Shown: positions 41,552 to 49,660 of the stretch, in pieces
Position numbering within the stretch: position 1 is the stretch's first letter
Layout of the letters: the number at the start of each line of letters is the position of its first letter
Translations under genes and position numbers: made by a program
Source of the DNA: Flagellimonas olearia
Lineage (GTDB): Bacteria; Bacteroidota; Bacteroidia; Flavobacteriales; Flavobacteriaceae
Length of the DNA: 64,000 nt
NCBI RefSeq assembly: GCF_009184425.1
Contig: NZ_WELG01000002.1
Coordinates: 372,001-436,000, forward strand
Direction of reading: 5' to 3'
Notes under the pieces: generated by a model
The model's input: the letters and a program-made list of their open reading frames with translations, nothing else
What the model was told of the DNA's origin: nothing
Databases searched by the model: none

Positions 41552-43177
41552 ATGTTAGCTATTTACGTCAGAAAATCTAGAGACAGGAAAAAAGAGAAAA
41601 GTTTAAAGGAACAGAAGCTACTAGGTCAAGAATTTGCAATAGAGAATAACTTGGAATTCAAGATTTTTGATGAGGGAATTGTTAGTGGACAAAAAGGACA
41701 AGAAGAAAGGCCGAAGTTTGCACAACTAATAGACGCCATAAAACACAATAAAATAAGTGGTGTCTATATATGGGATAGTTCCAGACTTGCAAGAAATGAA
41801 ATTTCATGGCATATTTTTGCCAATCTATTAAGAGATACTGGAACAATCTTGTATGACAATGGGGTTGCTGCTGACTTTAGCAATGAGAACACCTATTTAT
41901 TTTATACTATTAAAGCGGGTATGGATGCTCACTTTGCCCGTGTGACTGCGAAAAAAATTAAGACTGTATTAAGGAGAAACGCAATTGATAAAATTCCCCA
42001 TGGTCTTCTGCCCTACGGTTATACTACTGACATAAATGGTAAATGGAAAATTAATGACGAAGAGGCTAAGACTGTCAAATTAATATTTGATTTGTATGAA
42101 AAAGGATACGGCTACATAAGAATTGCGCATTACCTAAACGAAATGGGTATTGATACCCGTTATACCATAGAATGGACTCCTGCCACTATTAGATATATGA
42201 TTTATAATAAAACTTATTCTGGAAGTGCTAAGTTCTCTGACATAACTATCGATGTACCACCAATCATTGAGGCGCATCGACATCAAAAACTCATTGATGG
42301 AATCAGTAACAGATATAAAAAACCAGGAGCAAAAGCAAAGAAGTATATCCTTAACGAAGTTATGTATTGTGGTAAATGTGGGACTAGGTACACAATATCT
42401 CAACGAAAACGAAACGCATATTACAGATGCTTAAGTGAAGTTAATCGTGGTGTGGAAAAGTGCTACAGTAAAGCACTAAGGGCATGGGCTATAGATAAAC
42501 TTGTTTTTGAAAATATTTTGTTTGGCAAAGAATTATACGAACACGCCAAAAAGGCATATTTAGAAGGGGGCAATGAAACTGAGAAGAATAAACTGAAAAA
42601 AAGATTGTCTTATCACCATGAAAAACTTGAAAAATTAAAGTCTCAGCTTGCTAGAAATTATAAAGCTTATGTCAGGACAGGAGGTGATTTTGATTTGTAT
42701 TTATTAGAAAAGAAACGAATTGACAAGGAAATCCTAGAAACTGATGACACCATTAATGTAATAATGAAGAGTCTGGAACAGATAAAAAATTCGGATAGAA
42801 TCCTTGAAGAATTAAATATTGATTTGAATCAGTTACCAAAGCAAAAAAATAAACAGATAATAAAAGAAGTGCTTAAAAAGAGGCAGTTTGAAAAGAATAT
42901 TATGAAGATAAATCAAACAATCTCTTATGACGAAAAAGTAGCTTTAGTGGAAAAATACATCAAGAGATTGAATGTTAATTATCAAAATAAACCAATACAT
43001 ATATCCATTGAGTTTAACATTCCTGTTCCAACAATAGAAATATTAGTTGAATCGAGATATTACGCTGCTAAAAATTTGACAAACAATAACTATTATTTTT
43101 TAAGAGATTTTGGTAAGCGACCAGACATTATACATGCAAGAATGCAAGATGAATTCGCCAATTACCCCCCTAATTAG
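41552..43177 (+). CDS. Large serine recombinase (integrase of the element)
   Basis: A 541-residue site-specific recombinase of the large serine type. The catalytic Ser9 is in MLAIYVRKSRDR; the resolvase domain continues with SGVYIWDSSRLARNE. The 'recombinase' DNA-binding domain spans ~150-260 (HGLLPYGYTT; WTPATIRYMIYNKTYSGSAK), then a zinc ribbon (CGKCG, YYRCL and a later Cys, residues ~270-310), and a long coiled coil (~330-430) typical of proteins that control integration direction. It begins 10 bp inside the arm of attL and is thus the integrase. It converges with and overlaps by 8 bp the HTH gene at 43170. Confidence 0.96.
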   Translation: MLAIYVRKSRDRKKEKSLKEQKLLGQEFAIENNLEFKIFDEGIVSGQKGQEERPKFAQLIDAIKHNKISGVYIWDSSRLARNEISWHIFANLLRDTGTILYDNGVAADFSNENTYLFYTIKAGMDAHFARVTAKKIKTVLRRNAIDKIPHGLLPYGYTTDINGKWKINDEEAKTVKLIFDLYEKGYGYIRIAHYLNEMGIDTRYTIEWTPATIRYMIYNKTYSGSAKFSDITIDVPPIIEAHRHQKLIDGISNRYKKPGAKAKKYILNEVMYCGKCGTRYTISQRKRNAYYRCLSEVNRGVEKCYSKALRAWAIDKLVFENILFGKELYEHAKKAYLEGGNETEKNKLKKRLSYHHEKLEKLKSQLARNYKAYVRTGGDFDLYLLEKKRIDKEILETDDTINVIMKSLEQIKNSDRILEELNIDLNQLPKQKNKQIIKEVLKKRQFEKNIMKINQTISYDEKVALVEKYIKRLNVNYQNKPIHISIEFNIPVPTIEILVESRYYAAKNLTNNNYYFLRDFGKRPDIIHARMQDEFANYPPN

Positions 43178-43448
43178 TCCTAAGTATCTTATTGATTATT
43201 TCACTCTTCTTATAATAAACTCGATTACCCAAACCATAACCTTTTATAATTCTTCTTTTTGTCCAGTGATGGAGTGTTGTTAGTGATATTCTCAAAAAGT
43301 TAGCTGCTTCTTTTCTGGTCATTAACTCAACTGGCTCTTTTGGTTGAAGGTTTTTCTTTAAAGAGGATATTTCTTTTTGTAATAAATCTATTTTTTCAAT
43401 AATTTCTTCTGTTGCACTGGGAAGGTCTTCAAACTTTAATCTTTTCAT
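43170..43448 (-). CDS. MerR/excisionase-type helix-turn-helix protein
   Basis: A 92-residue DNA-binding protein. Residues ~1-35 form a short coiled coil (EEIIEKIDLLQKEISSLKK), and the C-terminal half is a winged HTH of the excisionase type (LMTRKEAANFLRISLTTLHH; GNRVYYKKSEI). Such proteins are very common in Bacteroidota mobile elements. Its location, tail to tail with the serine recombinase, makes it a good candidate for a recombination directionality factor or a regulator of the next operon. This role is inferred from position only. Confidence 0.85.
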   Translation of the reverse strand: MKRLKFEDLPSATEEIIEKIDLLQKEISSLKKNLQPKEPVELMTRKEAANFLRISLTTLHHWTKRRIIKGYGLGNRVYYKKSEIINKILRTN

Positions 43449-43578
43449 TGTTAGAAATATGGATTTTTTTACATCCTAAAAAATAAAAAAGAATCAGATT
43501 TTAATGTAAGATTTTTCATATTTTCACAAACCTCCCCCTAGTTACATATTGAACCAACACCTAACCAAACATTTTTGT

Positions 43579-44550
43579 ATGAAATTAGAACACATAGTGC
43601 TACATCAAATTGTCAAGGAGCAAAAAGGAAAACCATCACTTAAAACTTCAAATTCACTATTACCCGTTAACAATGACACGGAAGAATTTGTTGAGAAAAT
43701 AATAAAGAGTTATTCTGCAAAGAACCCCACTTATGGGGTGTTTGAGGAGGATAAAATTTTATACCCTTTTCAAACTTATGTTGAAGAGTATATAGAAAAC
43801 AAAGATTTCTTGGATTTCTCACTCCGTTCTATGGAAATATTGAAAAAAGAAATTGATTTACCGACCACAACAGGAGGTTATGTAGTATTTATACACTATA
43901 CCGAAAACAGCAAAGATTTTTTGATTACAATAATGCTCGATAATTCAACTAGTTTTTCTGTAAATGATGTAAACCTTACAATAAGAAAACTACGAAGCCT
44001 AGATATTGACCGCCTTGCCCGTGCAAATAGAATAAATTTTGAAAAATGGAAAAACAAGGCTCCTCAGTACTTATCATTTATCAAAGGAACTAGGGGAATT
44101 TCAATATACTTTCAAAAATTTATTGGCAGTACAGATATGACTTCTTCTAGGGAGAATTCAGATAAATTAAAGGTAGCTATGGCTAGTTATATGAGTTTGA
44201 ATAGTTATACTACATCAAAAAAAAGAGATGTATTTCATAAAGTTGGCAATTACTCTTTGAAGAAGTTTGAAGCAGATGAAGATATTGAATTGAAAGCTAT
44301 ATCTGCTTTAATGGATGAGCAAAATCCAGAAGATTTCCTTGAATGGGTCACAAATAACAATGAAATTGAAGTTAGTGGGTCGTTTAGAGTTACTCAAAAA
44401 AGCCATTTGAAATTTCTAAACAAAGAGATAATAAAAGAAAAGGGGTATTTGCTAGAATTTGATAGAGGATTGATTGGCTCGAAGATTAGAAAGAATGGAA
44501 GCACTATTGTAATTAGAGATGTACCTGCCGAATTACTTCGAAATCTTTGA
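43579..44550 (+). CDS. Nucleoid-associated protein of the YejK/NdpA (NA37) family
   Basis: A 323-residue protein of the NA37 family. Matches to the E. coli YejK pattern are clear: the start MKLEHIVLHQI, IKSYSAKNPTYGVFEED, TTGGYVVFIHYTEN, APQYLSFIKGTRG and SIYFQKFIGSTD. YejK binds nucleoid DNA; island-borne homologues are not well characterised. ATG 43579 is chosen since the family begins at this Met. The following membrane-protein gene starts 2 bp after its stop codon, so the two form one unit. The pairing of a DNA-associated protein with a membrane protein resembles the layout of known two-gene defence systems such as Kiwa, which is analogy only. Confidence 0.88.
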   Translation: MKLEHIVLHQIVKEQKGKPSLKTSNSLLPVNNDTEEFVEKIIKSYSAKNPTYGVFEEDKILYPFQTYVEEYIENKDFLDFSLRSMEILKKEIDLPTTTGGYVVFIHYTENSKDFLITIMLDNSTSFSVNDVNLTIRKLRSLDIDRLARANRINFEKWKNKAPQYLSFIKGTRGISIYFQKFIGSTDMTSSRENSDKLKVAMASYMSLNSYTTSKKRDVFHKVGNYSLKKFEADEDIELKAISALMDEQNPEDFLEWVTNNNEIEVSGSFRVTQKSHLKFLNKEIIKEKGYLLEFDRGLIGSKIRKNGSTIVIRDVPAELLRNL

Positions 44551-44552
44551 TA

Positions 44553-45791
44553 ATGAGTTTAAAGCATTTTGTAAAAATTCGACAAGACCTAATTGAAGAT
44601 AATTTCGATGGTCTTAACATTAAAGGCAACATCAAGAATTTAACCACAGAACAAGCTGATAGCTTAAAATTAGTCGAAGATTGTGTGCTTGAAATCAAAG
44701 ACAGTAACGGGAATGTTTTTTCTATTGAAAACCTTAATGAAATTATAGGCAACAATATAACCCTAGAATTGGCTAGTGACCAAATACCCAATTACTTCGA
44801 AAGCTTTGAAAATTTGATTAATAAACACCCTTATAGTTTTGACTTAGAAGAGTTTTACGTTCATGAAGAAAAAATAAATCAGGATTCAGGGCTTTCTGGT
44901 ATAATGAAAGCTTACAGAAACTGTTTGAGTTTTATTTTATTCTTATCAGAGATTGCAGATAATAAGAATTCCTCTGGTGCCGATTTGGAGCTATATTTCC
45001 ACAAAATAGGCAAGAGCTTAATTTTACCAATTACTTATACTGTAGAAGATTTAAAAAAATCAAAACTAGGAGACATAGAAGGGTTTTTAGAAAAATTCAA
45101 TGAAAAATTGCATGCGGAAGATAAAAAGAGGCTTTTTATAAATGATTTAGTTGATTTTTTTTCAGAAAGAGAAAAGGCATTTTCTATACTGATAGTCAAG
45201 TTTAGAGTGGTTAAAGAAAATTATTTGCATAGTTTTGATGCCTACTTAGAAGGGTTCTCATTTGAGAAAATCAAAACGTCATCATTAATTTACTTCCAAG
45301 AGATTTCAGATAAAATTCATGAAACAATTAGAAAAGTTTCCAGCTATTTATTTGCCATTCCAATAGCATTCCTTTTCCTAGCCAGTAGATTAGATTTTGA
45401 AAATCCATCACTTACTAAAAATTTAAGTCTTCTAATCTTAGGTTACTTATTTTTCATTCTAATTTGGAAAATTTTCTTCAAAAATATCAAGGAGTCCCTT
45501 GACTCGGTGTACAAAGAAATTATTCGATTTCAGAAAAAAATTGAAAATGTTAGTGATTTAAGTGAAATAAAAGATGAAATTGAGAATGAGATTAAAGGGG
45601 ATTTACTTCAAAGTCAGTATAAGAAACTATGCTTGTTGAAAGGAATAACGGTTTCAATTGTTGTCGTTTTGACGATGGTTGTCGTTTTAGTCCATTGGGA
45701 ATTATTTGCTAGGATTTTAACACACTTTATTCAGACAACTTTTCATGTAGCATTTTCGGCTCTTGGATATTTTAAACAGCTAGTCTCATAG
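44553..45791 (+). CDS. Membrane protein coupled to the YejK-like protein, function unknown
   Basis: A 412-residue protein starting 2 bp after the YejK-like gene. The first ~260 residues are soluble and charged (FVKIRQDLIEDNFDGLNIKG; FYVHEEKINQDSGLSGI). Two membrane segments follow at ~262-282 (YLFAIPIAFLFLASRL) and ~290-312 (LSLLILGYLFFILIWKIFF), then a charged helix pair and a third, longer hydrophobic segment near the end (ITVSIVVVLTMVVVLVHW). I do not recognise a family. A large cytosolic sensor-like part with C-terminal membrane segments fits membrane-acting effectors of abortive-infection systems, but this is inference. No other gene is in the unit. Confidence 0.8.
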   Translation: MSLKHFVKIRQDLIEDNFDGLNIKGNIKNLTTEQADSLKLVEDCVLEIKDSNGNVFSIENLNEIIGNNITLELASDQIPNYFESFENLINKHPYSFDLEEFYVHEEKINQDSGLSGIMKAYRNCLSFILFLSEIADNKNSSGADLELYFHKIGKSLILPITYTVEDLKKSKLGDIEGFLEKFNEKLHAEDKKRLFINDLVDFFSEREKAFSILIVKFRVVKENYLHSFDAYLEGFSFEKIKTSSLIYFQEISDKIHETIRKVSSYLFAIPIAFLFLASRLDFENPSLTKNLSLLILGYLFFILIWKIFFKNIKESLDSVYKEIIRFQKKIENVSDLSEIKDEIENEIKGDLLQSQYKKLCLLKGITVSIVVVLTMVVVLVHWELFARILTHFIQTTFHVAFSALGYFKQLVS

Positions 45792-45949
45792 AATTCCAAA
45801 TAAATTTTGGGTCGACAAATTTAGGCCATGACCTAAACATCATACGCTTTCCCACAATTCAACTAAATATCTTCATGGTGATTTTAACATGCTAATAATA
45901 CCCCCCTAAATTCATCAGCTATTCTATCCTTTTAATCTTCAATTTAAAA

Positions 45950-46064
45950 ATGTTCATTAATATAATAAATGAACATTATCAATATATATAAACCATAAAA
46001 GAGTACAATTTATCCAATATGTTCATTTATATATTGTTTTTAATTTAAATGAACATTATATTTG
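45950..46064 (+). promoter_or_regulatory. Operator-like TGTTCATT/AATGAACA repeats with promoter
   Basis: Four half-sites in two inverted pairs are visible: TGTTCATT at 45951 and AATGAACA at 45968, then TGTTCATT at 46020 and AATGAACA at 46049. A TATATTTG -7 box (46057-46064, exact TAnnTTTG) directly follows the last one, 26 bp before the ATG at 46090. This looks like a repressed promoter for the small protein and tyrosine recombinase genes. The rest of the 298-bp spacer is AT-rich without a gene. Confidence 0.6.
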
Positions 46065-46089
46065 CAGTATTAAATTCAAAAATGAAAAC

Positions 46090-46308
46090 ATGACATTTGA
46101 ATATTACAGTTGCAAAAATAAAAGAACCTATTACCCTAATATAAAAGATGGCACAATAAACACGCTTATAGAGATGCTAAAAGATAGGGGATTTAAGTTT
46201 TTTAAAACTGATTGTTGTAGCAATACAATCGCCATAGCAAATCGAAACTATAAAATAATCGGAGAATTTAGGAATTACAATGACTGGAAGCACTTATATA
46301 GAATTTGA
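46090..46308 (+). CDS. Small protein upstream of the tyrosine recombinase gene
   Basis: A 72-residue protein (MTFEYYSCKNKRTYYPNIKD...) with four Cys (YYSCKN; DCCSNT), basic and aromatic-rich. It starts 26 bp after a good -7 box and overlaps the recombinase gene by 29 bp in another frame, so co-translation is likely. No family recognised. It could be a regulator or accessory protein of the recombinase; this is a guess from position. Confidence 0.6.
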   Translation: MTFEYYSCKNKRTYYPNIKDGTINTLIEMLKDRGFKFFKTDCCSNTIAIANRNYKIIGEFRNYNDWKHLYRI

Positions 46309-46825
46309 CAAGGCCACATCAACAGCAAAGAAACTTATCAGGTTGGGTGAAAGTCCAAACTTTGGTCTATTGGTAATCTGCGGCATCAATCTTGGGCTTA
46401 GGATTGATGATTTATTGAACCTAACCTTTGACCAACTCAAAAAGGATGAGTTCACCATTGTTGAGGGGAAAACCAAAAAACAGCGCACCCTTCAAGTAAA
46501 CGACAACATCAAAGAGGCTTTGCAGTATTTTGTGGACAATCTGACCTACGACAAGGGAGGCCATCCATTTACCTCGCAGAAAGGCTCTGTGTATTCCGTA
46601 CAGCATGTAAATAGGTTAATGAAGCAGCACTTTCCCACACCCAAGAACGTGTCCAGTCATTCCTTAAGGAAATCGTTTGGTAGAAGGGTCTGGGAGAACA
46701 ATGGAAAATCGGATGAAGCTTTGCTTTATCTATCTGAAATATTCAGCCATTCAAGCCCTGCCATAACAAGAAAGTACCTTGGTATAAGGGCTGAGGAGAT
46801 AAGGGATATATACTTGAACCTTTAA
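46280..46825 (+). CDS. Tyrosine recombinase, catalytic domain only
   Basis: A 181-residue phage-integrase-type recombinase. The active-site residues are present: Arg41 in GINLGLRIDDLL, Lys in VEGKTKKQRTLQ, His-x-x-Arg in SSHSLRKSFGRR, His in IFSHSSPAITRKYLG and the Tyr in the same segment. The N-terminal core-binding domain of normal integrases (~300-400 residues) is absent, so it is either a minimal type seen in Bacteroidota plasmids and islands or acts with another protein. Since the serine recombinase explains insertion of the whole element, this enzyme probably has another job, such as resolution or inversion of an internal site. Confidence 0.88.
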   Translation: MTGSTYIEFDKATSTAKKLIRLGESPNFGLLVICGINLGLRIDDLLNLTFDQLKKDEFTIVEGKTKKQRTLQVNDNIKEALQYFVDNLTYDKGGHPFTSQKGSVYSVQHVNRLMKQHFPTPKNVSSHSLRKSFGRRVWENNGKSDEALLYLSEIFSHSSPAITRKYLGIRAEEIRDIYLNL

Positions 46826-46827
46826 AA

Positions 46828-47178
46828 TTAATATACCCATAGTTGGCTGTTGCTATTGAAACTCAACGCTCCCCACTTGATATTTCCCTTCTTATATTCA
46901 CTGTATTCAGCATCAAATATATCAGCTAATGCCCTTGCTTCTTCAAATGTGTTGAACTCAACGTACTTACTTCCACGGTATTTGAGATAATGACCTTTTA
47001 AACCCCCTGCTTTATCCTTTTCTTCATCATAGCCTTTAGACCAATCTACCCATTGCCCCCGAAGATTACATCTTTCATCTTTCTTCAAAATCAATGTGTA
47101 GTTAAAGTAATCTGGGCTAAAATCAGACCAATCGTTTAGGCCGACATGTTTAGGTGGAATTACAATAAACTTGTTCAT
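46828..47178 (-). CDS. Hypothetical cytoplasmic protein
   Basis: A 116-residue protein without signal or membrane segment, rich in aromatic and charged residues (NDWSDFSPDYFNYTLILKKD; LRGQWVDWSKGYDEEKDKAG). It starts with MNKFIVIPPKHVG. It is convergent with the tyrosine recombinase gene with 2 bp between stops, and lies 21 bp after the lipoprotein gene at 47200 on the same strand, so the two are probably one operon. No family recognised. Confidence 0.65.
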   Translation of the reverse strand: MNKFIVIPPKHVGLNDWSDFSPDYFNYTLILKKDERCNLRGQWVDWSKGYDEEKDKAGGLKGHYLKYRGSKYVEFNTFEEARALADIFDAEYSEYKKGNIKWGALSFNSNSQLWVY

Positions 47179-47199
47179 AATGGAGGTGAACTTGGTACT

Positions 47200-47559
47200 T
47201 TATCTCATTCTCAATTCGATTATCCTGTCAGGCTCCCTATAATTACCCATTTTAATAAACTTTGAACAAGAGCCAGTAGCTCCCCTAGTATCTGCCAACG
47301 TTACCGTATAGTTCAACTTTTCGACAAGCTTTCCTTCATAGAAGAACAGGGCTAGGAATTCATCTGAATTGAATCCAGTTCTACAATAGTGCCATTCCTC
47401 AACATTCTGTTTGAAGTCGCTCTTGGCAGGTGCGCCCATAATGTTTTCCACCTCTGCCTTGGTCATCCCTGAAGATAGTTTATAGGATACCTTCAGGTTC
47501 TGCTGCACTCCACAACAGACAAAACATAGACAGGCCAATAGGGTAATAGTTTGTTTCAT
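47200..47559 (-). CDS. Small lipoprotein with BamE/OmlA-like segment
   Basis: A 119-residue predicted lipoprotein (leader MKQTITLLACLCFVCCG; lipid Cys15 or 16). The segment SSGMTKAEVENIMGAPAKSD followed by EEWHYC resembles the SmpA/OmlA (BamE-type) domain, in which the GMTxxEVxxxLGxP pattern is typical. This fold occurs in many small lipoproteins, so a role in outer-membrane assembly should not be assumed. It is carried by the element and co-oriented with the gene at 46828. Confidence 0.7.
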   Translation of the reverse strand: MKQTITLLACLCFVCCGVQQNLKVSYKLSSGMTKAEVENIMGAPAKSDFKQNVEEWHYCRTGFNSDEFLALFFYEGKLVEKLNYTVTLADTRGATGSCSKFIKMGNYREPDRIIELRMR

Positions 47560-47724
47560 AATTGGATTTTAGCTTTACCAAAGGGGTAATTCTTTTTATC
47601 GGGGGAGGTCATAAATATATGATAATTGGTCATAAATAACTACAGTAACCAACCACTGCATAGAACTTTTCCCACAATCTGTAAAATGGATTATCTTTCT
47701 GAAAAATAAAAAGTTAATAATAAT

Positions 47725-48288
47725 ATGGAAGGATTGGAGAGAGCCAAATTGAAGGATAGCATTTTACTATTCTTGCTCGAAAAAGGAGGTGGTTGGGGTG
47801 AGGACGGTATATATTTAGGTTTGGGAAAACCGACCAAAACAGAAAACCATATCAGTGAAATACTCAATGAGATGAACCTTGAAGCCTCAAAGTACTTCTA
47901 CTATAATGACGATGATGGTTATGTTTTGGTTTCAGCAAACGATTTTACGCAAGAGTTCCTAGACAAAGGAGGTTTTGTCAGTGAATACAATAAACAGGTC
48001 GTAGCAGCCCGAAAGCTGAACGAAAATATCAAACGTGAAAACAATGTCAAAGAACTCAAAGAGATTGATTTGAAGCTGAATATTAGAAACAGCAAATTTG
48101 CTTTGCCACTTTCAATCATAAGCATCCTTATTGCCCTAGGGTCAATTTTCTTGCCGAAGCTAGAAAAGGAAAACGATGGGCAGCTTAAGGCAATTCAAGA
48201 GCGTATGGATTATTTGGAAGGTATTCTGGTAAAGGAGAATGATTCAATGAGATTGGTAATCGACAAGATTAAGGACACCATAAAATGA
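47725..48288 (+). CDS. Membrane-anchored protein, first of a coupled pair
   Basis: A 187-residue protein of unknown function. The first ~90 residues are soluble and may form a winged-helix-like domain (LKDSILLFLLEKGGGWGEDG; ISEILNEMNLEASKYFYY). One membrane segment lies near residues 126-142 (FALPLSIISILIALGSIFL), followed by a short coiled-coil tail (AIQERMDYLEGIL). Its stop overlaps the start of the next gene by 4 bases (ATGA), indicating translational coupling. Both products have the same order: soluble part, one TM, coiled coil. Confidence 0.72.
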   Translation: MEGLERAKLKDSILLFLLEKGGGWGEDGIYLGLGKPTKTENHISEILNEMNLEASKYFYYNDDDGYVLVSANDFTQEFLDKGGFVSEYNKQVVAARKLNENIKRENNVKELKEIDLKLNIRNSKFALPLSIISILIALGSIFLPKLEKENDGQLKAIQERMDYLEGILVKENDSMRLVIDKIKDTIK

Positions 48289-48857
48289 ACAGGTACATCA
48301 AAGCAATGGAAATTGGGCTTGCCCACGAAAGGGAAGGAATAAGCTACAATGATTTAAAAGCTAAAATTGAAAAGTTTCAGGGAGAGAGCTTTAACGAAAA
48401 CTCCGAATCCACATTTGTATATTGGTTCATGGAGAATTTCACTTATAGAAATGGCAAATTTGACCCTAACGATTTTAGAAAAACTTGGCTTGGTCACCTT
48501 GAATTTTTAAATGGCGATAAGGCAAAAATAAAACATAGTCTTGCAATCAAGGGCTATCTAGTGAACAAATACTTTTTAGATGGTCATGCAGCAAAACAAT
48601 ACCTCGATTATGTTGAATATAAATCTGCAAGGGAGAGTTCCCAAAAAGCCCAGGTTGCTGCAATCATATCAATTCTTATAGCTGCTGCTTCGTTCTATTT
48701 TACTTACCAAGCCACCAAAGAAACACCCAAACCACCATACGATGTCAAGGTCATTGAGGACAACACCAAAAATCAAGAACTGGAACAGATTAAGCAGAAG
48801 CTACACAAAGCCGAAATGAAGCTAAAGGCTTATGAATCGGATTCTACCAAGAGTTGA
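48285..48857 (+). CDS. Membrane-anchored protein, second of a coupled pair
   Basis: A 190-residue protein of unknown function with a soluble N-terminal part (IGLAHEREGISYNDLKAKIE; STFVYWFMENFTYRNG), one membrane segment near residues 124-142 (VAAIISILIAAASFYFTYQA) and a C-terminal coiled coil (QELEQIKQKLHKAEMKLKAY). It overlaps the preceding gene by 4 bases. The matching layout of both products suggests that they assemble together at the membrane. No family recognised; the AT-rich codon use fits the element. Confidence 0.72.
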   Translation: MNRYIKAMEIGLAHEREGISYNDLKAKIEKFQGESFNENSESTFVYWFMENFTYRNGKFDPNDFRKTWLGHLEFLNGDKAKIKHSLAIKGYLVNKYFLDGHAAKQYLDYVEYKSARESSQKAQVAAIISILIAAASFYFTYQATKETPKPPYDVKVIEDNTKNQELEQIKQKLHKAEMKLKAYESDSTKS

Positions 48858-49660
48858 TTTATTAACAACCATGAATGGCATAACCTTATACTTTATAAGG
48901 CAAAAACGAGGACTCAATGTTGATAATTTTGTTTCTTCCGTTAAACAGTTTCTTTTACTTTTGACCTGTATTGATTACTAGCCAAAGCCTTTGTTTTTGG
49001 GTGTTCTACGACCAAATGTTGATAAAAGTGTTGAGAACCCAGAGCCATTTGGTTTAGGACGGAGAATATAGATAGTATCTTTACCAATGTAGAACGCCCA
49101 ACTCATGATTGGGCGTGTAAGGAAGGGAGAACCACAGCCTAAGACTATCGAAGTGGGAAGATGTAAATACCCCACTTTTGGAGAGGTCGATGGAACTTGA
49201 GTTCTCTCTTTTTTATTTGACCCACCAAACATTTGATTGTTTGATTGGTTTTATGTATCAAATATATGGTGAAACAGATATAAACCAATATAAAACCATA
49301 TAAACTTTTACACATCTGTATGTTAATATAGTTCTTGCCAACCCACCTTGTCCAATCCTTTATTACGTAGGTAATAATTTACAATCAAACAATTCCATCC
49401 AACCATTGATTCTCTTATAGTAACCCATCAATTAGACATATTGGCTGGTTCTGGCGTATCAATATTACATTTTGACACTGGTACAACCTCCAAGGAAAGA
49501 ACTGCTGGTAAATGGCATTAAAAACATTATTCGGCAAAGCACAACAGGAAAACGACAACTGTTATTTTTGAAATTTATTGTTAATTAAACCAAAATTATA
49601 TTTCATTTTTGATATTTTATTCACATTTTTGCTGTGTAAAAATTCTAAAAAAGATATATT
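48858..49660. other. 803-bp gene-free stretch of the element
   Basis: No convincing protein gene was found on either strand. The left part (48858-49080) is plain AT-rich sequence with two ATGTTGATAA-like repeats (48918 and 49016). The middle holds several complementary stems (see the candidate RNA at 49090-49215). The right part (49250-49320) shows short direct repeats of ATATAAAC/ATATAAAA type. The end carries the promoter region of the acidic protein gene. Confidence 0.6.
49090..49215 (+). ncRNA. Candidate structured RNA
   Basis: Three stems are visible in series and nested: ACGCCCAA/TTGGGCGT (49094-49101 with 49109-49116, loop of seven); GGGAGAAC/GTTCTCTC (49125-49132 with 49201-49208, one G-U pair), closing around AAGTGGG/CCCACTT (49151-49157 with 49171-49177). 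TTTTTT follows the closing stem directly, as at an intrinsic terminator. An 84-codon minus-strand reading frame across the same bases is considered a by-product. No RNA family was recognised. Confidence 0.4.

Noticed and set aside
48978-49232. 84-codon minus-strand reading frame
   Set aside because: It lies across complementary stems of a candidate RNA, its composition is not protein-like, and no start context supports it.
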